Source: Alphaproteobacteria bacterium | GTDB taxonomy: Bacteria; Pseudomonadota; Alphaproteobacteria; Micropepsales; Micropepsaceae | Assembly: GCA_021413465.1 (NCBI GenBank) | Contig: JAIOQG010000116.1 | Location: 1-37,585 of the forward strand | DNA: 37,585 bases | Direction: 5' to 3' | Position numbers and translations under genes: made by a program | In this document: piece after piece, positions 16,629 through 22,955 of the stretch | Numbering within the stretch: position 1 is the first letter of the stretch | How the letters are laid out: every line of letters begins with the position of its first letter | The notes under the pieces: model-generated | Seen by the model: the letters and a program-made list of their open reading frames with translations, nothing else | What the model was told of the DNA's origin: nothing | Database searches by the model: none

Positions 16629-18020
16629 TTAGACGACGTCGCGGCCGGATTCGGCCGGTGCGTCCGATAGAGCGCTTTCGATGACGCGCAATCCGCGTTC
16701 GAGCGCCGCCATATCGGGCGGTGCGCCAACGCAGAGGCGCAGGCCCGCCACTTCGCCGGCTTTGACGATGGGGGCGGAGGGCGGTGTGACGGCGACGCCG
16801 CTGCGCAAGGCTCGGCCGGCGACACGCTCAGCCTTGAGTTCGCTCATCGGCAGCCAGACATGCGGCGCGGCAGCGACGTAGGGACCCTCGATCACTTTGC
16901 CCAAAATCTGCCGAGCCAATTTCGTGCGCGCGACGATTTCGGCTTTGACCGACGTCGCGATGTCGTCGGCCGTGCCGTCTTCGATCCATTGCGTGCCGAT
17001 CAGCGCGCCGAAACTTGCCGGGGCATAGGATAAGGCACGCACAGTTCTGACGACGCGCTCGAAACGGTCGTCGTCCGGCGCGACGAGGTAGCCGCAACGC
17101 AGACCCGGCGCGAGCGTCTTCGACAGCGTTGCGATGTAGAATGTGCGCTCAGGCGCCAGTGTTGCGATCGCGGGTGGCGAGGCGTCGCCCTGTGCGAAGT
17201 GGCCGTAGGCGTCATCTTCGACGATTGTGAGGTGGCGGTCGCGGGCAATCTTGGCGATGTCGGCCCGGCGCTTCGCGCCCATCATGCGGCCGGTCGGGTT
17301 TTGAAGCGTTGGGATCGTGTAGAGTATCTTGCTTCCGGCCGCCGCGGCGCGATCGAGCGCATCGGGCAACAGGCCTTGCTCGTCCATCGCGAGGCCCACG
17401 AGGCCAAAGCCAAGCTGTTCGGCGAGCGCTTTCATGCCGAAAAATGTTGCGGCTTCGGTCATCACGGTATCGCCGGGGCGGCAAAGCGACGAAAATGCGA
17501 GCGCCAACGCGTGCTGCCCGCCTTCGCACACGACGAGGCGCTGCCAATCGGCGCCGGTGAAGCCCGCAGATCGTGCAAGCCAATTTGCGCCGGCGCGTCG
17601 ATGCGCGGTGTGCCCTGTCGGCGGCGCATATGAAAGATGGTCGGCAAAATCGGCACGGCGGCGCAGGGCGAGAAACGCGTCGCCGAGGCGTGCGGCAGCG
17701 GCGGTGGCCGGCGAGATGTTGCGGCTGAAATCGATCGTAGGGTCGCGGCCGGCGACGCGTATGTCGCCCGGAGCGCCGGCGATAAAGCTGCCGCGGCCCA
17801 CGGTTGCGGTGAGCAAGCCGCGACGACGCGCCTCGGCGTAGGCTTTCGTCACCGTGCCGACGCCAACTTTCAAGCGGTAAGCGAGATCGCGTTGCGGCGG
17901 GAGTTGCGCACCAGGCGGCAGAGCGCCCGATGCGACGTCACCTTCCATGGCGTCGATGAGTTGCTCGTAGATCGGCTTTGAGCTTTTGCGCAAGGCGGGC
18001 TGCCACATAGCGGGCTCCAT
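16629..18020 (-). CDS. MocR/PdxR-type transcriptional regulator (GntR wHTH plus aminotransferase class I)
   Basis: N-terminal KPIYEQLIDAMEGDVASGALPPGAQLPPQRDLAYRLKVGVGTVTKAYAEARRRGLL (GntR wHTH); C-terminal PLP fold with IVEDDAYGHF and IATLSKTLAPGLRCGYLVAP. True start may be M at 18008. Confidence 0.92.
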   Translation of the reverse strand: MEPAMWQPALRKSSKPIYEQLIDAMEGDVASGALPPGAQLPPQRDLAYRLKVGVGTVTKAYAEARRRGLLTATVGRGSFIAGAPGDIRVAGRDPTIDFSRNISPATAAAARLGDAFLALRRRADFADHLSYAPPTGHTAHRRAGANWLARSAGFTGADWQRLVVCEGGQHALALAFSSLCRPGDTVMTEAATFFGMKALAEQLGFGLVGLAMDEQGLLPDALDRAAAAGSKILYTIPTLQNPTGRMMGAKRRADIAKIARDRHLTIVEDDAYGHFAQGDASPPAIATLAPERTFYIATLSKTLAPGLRCGYLVAPDDDRFERVVRTVRALSYAPASFGALIGTQWIEDGTADDIATSVKAEIVARTKLARQILGKVIEGPYVAAAPHVWLPMSELKAERVAGRALRSGVAVTPPSAPIVKAGEVAGLRLCVGAPPDMAALERGLRVIESALSDAPAESGRDVV

Positions 18021-18072
18021 ATTGTCTTATGGGACAATATCATAATTGACTTGGTATTGTACCATAGCAATA
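18021..18072. promoter_or_regulatory. Paired palindromic operator candidates in the mocR-lysE divergent region
   Basis: ATTGTC-TTATGG-GACAAT (18021-18038, perfect 6-bp arms) and TATTG-TACCATAG-CAATA (18055-18072, perfect 5-bp arms); centres 34 bp apart. Confidence 0.65.
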
Positions 18073-18107
18073 TGGAGACAATTGGACTTTACCGAAAGAC
18101 TCATTCC

Positions 18108-18719
18108 ATGAACGAAACGATGTACTTGGCGCTGGCTACGTTTTGTTTCGTGTCGTCGATCACGCCTGGGCCCAACAATCTGATGCTGTTGGCGTCGGGG
18201 GCGAATTTCGGGTTCCGGCGGACGTTGCCGCACCTGCTTGGCGTGACAATCGGATTCGGGGCGATGGTGCTGGCCATCGGGTTGGGCGTCAGCGGACTTT
18301 TTGCCACCTACCCTGCCCTTTACGCGGTGCTGCGCGTGGCCGGCGCGGCCTACATGCTGTGGCTTGCGTGGCGCATTGCGACCGCAACCGGGCTCGGCGA
18401 CTCCGGTACAGCCGCGCGACCGATGAGCTTTTTCGAAGCTGTCGCGTTTCAGTGGATCAATCCGAAAGCGTGGGCGATGTCGCTGGGCGCTATTACTGCG
18501 TTCGTCGTGCCCGGCCAGTTCTTCGTTGGTGTGCTTATCGTCACCGGCGTTTTTACAGCGATCAATTTGCCTTGCGTGGCGTCGTGGGCGGGGTTCGGCG
18601 TGTTGTTGCGCGGATTTCTCGATCGCCCGTGGACACTGCGCGCGTTCAACGTGACGATGGCGCTGTTGCTGGTGTTGTCGCTGTATCCGATGTTCGAGGA
18701 CCTCAGCGCGGCGGCCTAA
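18108..18719 (+). CDS. LysE/RhtB family amino-acid exporter
   Basis: FCFVSSITPGPNNLMLLASGANFGFRRTLPHLLGVTIGFG...FQWINPKAWAMSLGA; LysE family signature. Confidence 0.93.
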   Translation: MNETMYLALATFCFVSSITPGPNNLMLLASGANFGFRRTLPHLLGVTIGFGAMVLAIGLGVSGLFATYPALYAVLRVAGAAYMLWLAWRIATATGLGDSGTAARPMSFFEAVAFQWINPKAWAMSLGAITAFVVPGQFFVGVLIVTGVFTAINLPCVASWAGFGVLLRGFLDRPWTLRAFNVTMALLLVLSLYPMFEDLSAAA

Positions 18720-19020
18720 GTCGCACTCGCGCAACGCGTAACTTTCGATCTCGGTGGCCACGAGATGATTAAGGAGCGCGGCGTTGACGTTTGCGAGACG
18801 ATCCGAGGCGCGCGAGCACGCGTAACTGTAGAAGTCACGCGATCACATGCTGCAATCGCACGCGCGCTGCGTGTGTGCGACACTGCGTTGCAGAACATGT
18901 TGGAAACTTCGGCGCAAAACTTGAGTCAAGCGAAACACGCTTCAAATGTCGGCGACAGACGCGAAAAAAAAGTCAGCGCGCAAAATCTCAACGCGCATAC
19001 CGTGCGCCTGCCCGAAATGC

Positions 19021-19049
19021 TTCGAAAATGCTCGCGAATTTCTTATAAT
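19021..19049 (+). promoter_or_regulatory. Candidate sigma70-type promoter TTCGAA-N17-TATAAT
   Basis: Perfect TATAAT at 19044-19049 with a weak -35 (TTCGAA, 19021-19026) at 17-bp spacing, in a long non-coding region upstream of a terminator-like hairpin. Confidence 0.4.
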
Positions 19050-19206
19050 CCGTGTACTGACTAATTGAACGCGCGTCGATTCTCCGGATCGCAGCGCTTG
19101 ACAGCGCGGGCGTCATGTCGGAATTTCTCTCGGGGCTTGATGGACGGACGACGCGCCTAGCAACCGGCGCTGAAATTCACTCCGGCTCCGCCGTTTGAAA
19201 AAAGAT

Positions 19207-19225
19207 TCACATCGGTCAGATGTGA
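19207..19225. repeat. Perfect inverted repeat TCACATC-GGTCA-GATGTGA
   Basis: 7-bp perfect arms and a 5-nt loop in the intergenic leader. Confidence 0.7.
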
Positions 19226-19234
19226 GCGCAAAGA

Positions 19235-19327
19235 ATGGACGCAGCCATGCTCGATACAAAAACAAAGCTATATCTCGAACATCCGCTGAACTGCCGTACC
19301 GCCGCAACGATCGGCGCCGCCTCATAA
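19235..19327 (+). CDS. Possible small ORF (30 aa)
   Basis: MDAAMLDTKTKLYLEHPLNCRTAATIGAAS; the stop sits 2 nt before a terminator-like hairpin. No convincing RBS seen. Confidence 0.3.
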   Translation: MDAAMLDTKTKLYLEHPLNCRTAATIGAAS

Positions 19328-19329
19328 CC

Positions 19330-19355
19330 ACTGCGCCGTTCGGCGCAGTTTCTTC
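19330..19355 (+). terminator. Rho-independent-type terminator
   Basis: ACTGCGCC-GTTC-GGCGCAGT perfect 8-bp stem followed by TTCTTC. Confidence 0.7.
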
Positions 19356-19398
19356 AAAGTCCTTTTTCTGATCGCCGCGCGTTATGCGGGCTCGCCGT

Positions 19399-19437
19399 AT
19401 ATTCGTCTCGTGAACGCCATACGCTTCGCGAGAATAT
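19399..19437. repeat. Imperfect inverted repeat ATATTC(GT)CTCG ... CGAGAATAT upstream of the DnaA-like gene
   Basis: Arms match except for a 2-nt bulge; lies between the terminator and the DnaA-like start codon. Confidence 0.5.
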
Positions 19438-19509
19438 CTATTTCACATTTGGTCAAAAGCGTGAGGTCTGAGCCGGCACGCCATAATGAACATGAGGGAG
19501 ATGGTTTCG

Positions 19510-20223
19510 ATGAGCACACTCGATCCTGAGCGTTGGTTCGACAACATTTGGTGGCGCGTACGCGAGCAGTTGCGCGCGACGATGGACGAACGGCACTTCG
19601 ATTTCTGGATAGCGCCATTGCAGGCCATCTCGGCCGATCCCGGGCGTGTCGTCATTGCTTGCAGGAGTCACTTTCAGCGCGACCAAACGGTCGATCGATA
19701 CGGTCAGCGCATTGCCGACTTGATTATCGTGCACGTTCCGAAGCTGGCATGCGTAGACTTTATCGTAGATTCCGCGCCAAAGATGCCGCCTTCGCCCACC
19801 AAACCGCGGGGAATTCGCATCGCGAGAGTGCCCTCCCTTTCGTTGACGGTGGCGCGGCCTGCGATGCCGTCTTCCGCCATCGCAGAGCCGCTGCCTCCCG
19901 CTGGCGACGATGAGAGCGTCGCAACCGGCGAGCCGCGCGTGTTTATCGAGGATGTAAAACGCAAGGTGGCCGAACGCTATGCCGTGTCCGTAGCAGACTT
20001 AGAGTCGGCCAGCCGCAAGCGCGAGCATGTTCGACCTAGGCAATTGGCCATGCACCTATCGCGAACGCTTACGAAGAGATCGTTCCCCGAAATCGCACGC
20101 CGATTTGGGTCGCGCGACCATTCCACAGTGATTCACGGGTGCAAAAAGATCGAGGGACTGCGATTGAGCAACCCGGCAATGGCAGCGGAAATCGAGGAAT
20201 TGCTGCGCATGTTCGCCAACTGA
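19510..20223 (+). CDS. DnaA-like protein: DnaA domain I plus domain IV, no AAA+ domain
   Basis: N-term DNIWWRVREQLRATMDERHFDFWIAPLQAISADPGRVVIACRSHFQRDQTVDRYGQRI (DnaA_N-like); C-term VKRKVAERYAVSVADLESASRKREHVRPRQLAMHLSRTLTKRSFPEIARRFGSRDHSTVIHGCKKIEGLR (Bac_DnaA_C signature). No Walker A or B in the ~237 aa. GAGGGAGA RBS-like sequence favours ATG at 19510 over 19486. Confidence 0.88.
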   Translation: MSTLDPERWFDNIWWRVREQLRATMDERHFDFWIAPLQAISADPGRVVIACRSHFQRDQTVDRYGQRIADLIIVHVPKLACVDFIVDSAPKMPPSPTKPRGIRIARVPSLSLTVARPAMPSSAIAEPLPPAGDDESVATGEPRVFIEDVKRKVAERYAVSVADLESASRKREHVRPRQLAMHLSRTLTKRSFPEIARRFGSRDHSTVIHGCKKIEGLRLSNPAMAAEIEELLRMFAN

Positions 20224-20300
20224 CGTCACGCGTTCATTAGACTGCTGGCGGTGGTGCGCGCAACCACGGTAGAGTGCGCGCCACCGGAGCACTTCGCCAC

Positions 20301-20984
20301 ATGGCTGACATTTTCGACAATTATCGAGACGAATTTCGCGCGCGCGTCCTGGGCGGGCGGCCGCGCACGCTGCTTGAGATCGGCAGCGGCGACGGCGGGT
20401 TTCTGAAGACCGTCAAAGGCGAAGTCGAGCGATTGTGCGGCATAGATCCCGATGCGCAGAACGTTTCCAACTTGCGGGCCGAAGGGTTCGAGGCGATCCA
20501 GGGATCAGCGGAGAAATTGCCGTTCGCCGACGGCGAATTCGACGTTGTCGTGTTTTCCTTCACGCCGCACCACATTGCCGATTGGGCTGCGGGGCTGAAC
20601 GAAGCCATGCGCGTGGCGCGTCACAGCGTCGAGATCCTGGACGTTTGGTACGACGACACGATCGCCGACCAGCGCACGGCGCATGCGCTCGATCGTTGGC
20701 TCAAGACCATCGACCGGCGCATGGGCATGGTGCACAACGACACGCTGTCGCCAGGCGCATTGCTTGAGCCGGTGATGGGGCGGCGGAATGTGACGTTCGA
20801 TTACGCCTGCCGGCGCATCGCCTCGCCGCTCAACATCGAAGAAACGATGGCAGAAGGCCACGCAAAGCTCGCTAAGGTCGACAACGACCCGGCGTTGGCG
20901 GCGGAATTCGAACAGATCATCTCGGCGGCGCGGCGCGAGGGAATGACGGACGAAGGCGCGATCTTGATGACGATCGAGAAATAG
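20301..20984 (+). CDS. class I SAM-dependent methyltransferase
   Basis: TLLEIGSGDGGFLKTV...GIDPDAQNV...AEKLPFADGEFDVVVFSFTPHHI; methyltransferase motifs I to IV. Confidence 0.9.
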   Translation: MADIFDNYRDEFRARVLGGRPRTLLEIGSGDGGFLKTVKGEVERLCGIDPDAQNVSNLRAEGFEAIQGSAEKLPFADGEFDVVVFSFTPHHIADWAAGLNEAMRVARHSVEILDVWYDDTIADQRTAHALDRWLKTIDRRMGMVHNDTLSPGALLEPVMGRRNVTFDYACRRIASPLNIEETMAEGHAKLAKVDNDPALAAEFEQIISAARREGMTDEGAILMTIEK

Positions 20985-20991
20985 GCGCGCT

Positions 20992-21300
20992 TTAGAAGCG
21001 GTCGGGGCGCATGACATCGACGTCCGAGACGCAAACCACGCCCGGATAGTCCTCGAAGAAGGCTACGAGCTTTTCTAGGACGCGGTCGGCCGCGTCGTTG
21101 GATGTCAGGGCGAAGATCAAGCGCTTTTCTTCCGCGCCGCTGAGCCCTTCGGAATGCCAGTCGCCCGTCGCGCCGTGACCCTCGACGCCGGCAAAAACGC
21201 TCCAGCCGCGCACGCCTTCGGACTTGAGGATCGCTTCGACGCGGCTCAGCACCGGGGCTTCTACGATGATTTCCAATTTGCGGCGGCGGACGGTTTGCAT
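20992..21300 (-). CDS. PII-like protein, SbtB-like
   Basis: RKLEIIVEAPVLSRVEAILKSEGVRGWSVFAGVEGHGATGDWHSEG...KLVAFFEDYPGVVCVSDVDVMRPDRF; PII-like ferredoxin-fold pattern directly downstream of an SbtA homolog. Confidence 0.78.
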   Translation of the reverse strand: MQTVRRRKLEIIVEAPVLSRVEAILKSEGVRGWSVFAGVEGHGATGDWHSEGLSGAEEKRLIFALTSNDAADRVLEKLVAFFEDYPGVVCVSDVDVMRPDRF

Positions 21301-21304
21301 AGCG

Positions 21305-22279
21305 CTAGCCCAGGACGGTTGCGACAACCGCCTGATAGAGCGGTATGCCGATGAGCAGGTTGAAGGGAAACGTGATGCCAAGCGATAGCGTAAGATAGAC
21401 GCCGGGGTCGGCTTTTGGCAGTGCGATGCGCATGGCGGCAGGTACCGCGATGTACGACGCGCTCGCCGCCAGGATCGCTAGTACCGCAGCGTCGGCGGGT
21501 TTGACCCCGAGCAGGGCGGAGAGTGCGATCGACATGGCGCATGAAACCAGCGGCATCGACAGGGCAAACAGAACGAGAGGCACCGTCATCGTCTTCGCTT
21601 CGCGCAAACGACGCGCCGCCACGAGGCCCATGTCGAGCAGGAAAAGCGCCAACACGCCTTGGAACAGCGGATTGACGAAAAGGTCGAGTTTGGCCATGCC
21701 GCGTTCGCCTGTCACGGCGCCGATGACGAAGGAGCCGACGAGCAGAACAACCGAGCCGTTGAGCAAAACTTCGCGGAGCAAATTGCCGCGCAAGCCCTGT
21801 TTGCCGGCAGCGTCGCCGCCTGCGAGAAGCAATGCCGTGAGAATTGCCGGCGTTTCCATCAAAGCGACGACAGCGACCATGTAACCGCCAAAGGGAACGC
21901 CGAGCGCGCGCAAATATTCGGTGCCGGCGGCGAAGGTCACCACCGAGACTGAGCCGTAATGCGCTGCGGTTGCGGCCGCAGTCGTGCGGTCGAGGCGCGC
22001 GACCGAACGCAGCGCGTAGAACGCGACGACCGGGATGATGAAACTCAAGATGACGCCCGTGGCGCCGGCGTTGAAGAAATCCGCCGTCAGTCCTGCGCGC
22101 GACGCCTCGACGCCGCCCTTGAAGCCAATGGCCAACATCAGATACAGCGCCAGCGTCTTAGCCGCAGCGTCGGGAACGGCAAGGTCCGAACGCAGAAGGC
22201 CCGCGAAGAGCCCGAGCGCGAAAAAAAGTACGGCGGGTGTGAGTAGATTGTTGGCGGCGAGGCTGAGCGCTTCGGGCAT
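21305..22279 (-). CDS. sodium-dependent bicarbonate transport family permease (SbtA-like)
   Basis: LLTPAVLFFALGLFAGLLRSDLAVPDAAAKTLALYLMLAIGFKGGVE...AAHYGSVSVVTFAAGTEYL; SbtA family pattern, 324 aa, polytopic. Confidence 0.85.
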   Translation of the reverse strand: MPEALSLAANNLLTPAVLFFALGLFAGLLRSDLAVPDAAAKTLALYLMLAIGFKGGVEASRAGLTADFFNAGATGVILSFIIPVVAFYALRSVARLDRTTAAATAAHYGSVSVVTFAAGTEYLRALGVPFGGYMVAVVALMETPAILTALLLAGGDAAGKQGLRGNLLREVLLNGSVVLLVGSFVIGAVTGERGMAKLDLFVNPLFQGVLALFLLDMGLVAARRLREAKTMTVPLVLFALSMPLVSCAMSIALSALLGVKPADAAVLAILAASASYIAVPAAMRIALPKADPGVYLTLSLGITFPFNLLIGIPLYQAVVATVLG

Positions 22280-22953
22280 TAAGTTTTCCGTGCGTTGCGA
22301 GCCTGGGTCATGCGGGCTTCGGGGACGGCGAACTCAGCACTCGGCCTGGCGCCGACTCGTGCGGCCCACGCGAGCAGATGGGAGCACTCGTCAGGAATAT
22401 CAACGCCGATGAAGCGGGCAAAATCGAAGGTGGACTGCGCCACGATGTCGGCCATGGTGTAGCGGGTGCCCGCGAAATAGTCGCGACTTTTCAGTTCGCG
22501 ATCGAACAGATGGCAAGCGCCGGCGATGATTTTGCGGTTGGCTTCGCCGTAGTCCTTAAACTGTTGGCCCATGGTCGCGGTCGCCACCGCCGCGGTGAAG
22601 GGATGGGTATGAACCCAAACTTGGCCGACCGGCGTCATGAGGCGGAACTCGATGCGGCGGATCCACATGTCGATGGTGGCGCGTTCCTTTGCGTCGCGCC
22701 CGAACAGGTTCGGCTCGGGGTGCAGTTCTTCGAGGTAGCGGCAGATCGAAACGCTTTCGGAGAGATGCGTGCCGTCGTCGAGTTCGAGCACTGGCACTTG
22801 GCCGAGCGGGTTGCGCGCCAGGTGCTCGGGCGATTTGTGGGCGCGTTGCATGAGCGGGGTTGGCACCAACTCAATGTCGATGCCCTTTTCCTTCATGAAG
22901 ATGCGGACACGGCGCGGATTGGGCGCGGGGTCGGCCTCGTTGTAGAGTTTCAT
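22279..22953 (-). CDS. glutathione S-transferase family protein
   Basis: MKLYNEADPAPNPRRVRIFMKEKGIDIELV...NPLGQVPVLELDDGTHLSESVSICRYLEEL; GST N-domain. The 547-aa track ORF has a spurious N-terminal extension. Confidence 0.92.
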   Translation of the reverse strand: MKLYNEADPAPNPRRVRIFMKEKGIDIELVPTPLMQRAHKSPEHLARNPLGQVPVLELDDGTHLSESVSICRYLEELHPEPNLFGRDAKERATIDMWIRRIEFRLMTPVGQVWVHTHPFTAAVATATMGQQFKDYGEANRKIIAGACHLFDRELKSRDYFAGTRYTMADIVAQSTFDFARFIGVDIPDECSHLLAWAARVGARPSAEFAVPEARMTQARNARKT

Positions 22954-22955
22954 CT

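Noticed and set aside
18765-19064. 99-aa ORF upstream of the DnaA-like gene
   Set aside because: No recognisable domain, irregular composition, and it overlaps the promoter-like TATAAT; more probably non-coding.
19050-19355. tmRNA or 6S RNA identity for the small terminated unit
   Set aside because: No tRNA-like domain, no tag-peptide pattern and no evident long 6S-type hairpin; left as an unassigned candidate.
18720-19509. Possible replication origin next to the DnaA-like gene
   Set aside because: No convincing TTATNCACA DnaA boxes found by eye on either strand, no AT-rich unwinding element, and no dnaN/recF/hemE-type origin neighbours. Needs GC-skew and a motif scan to settle.
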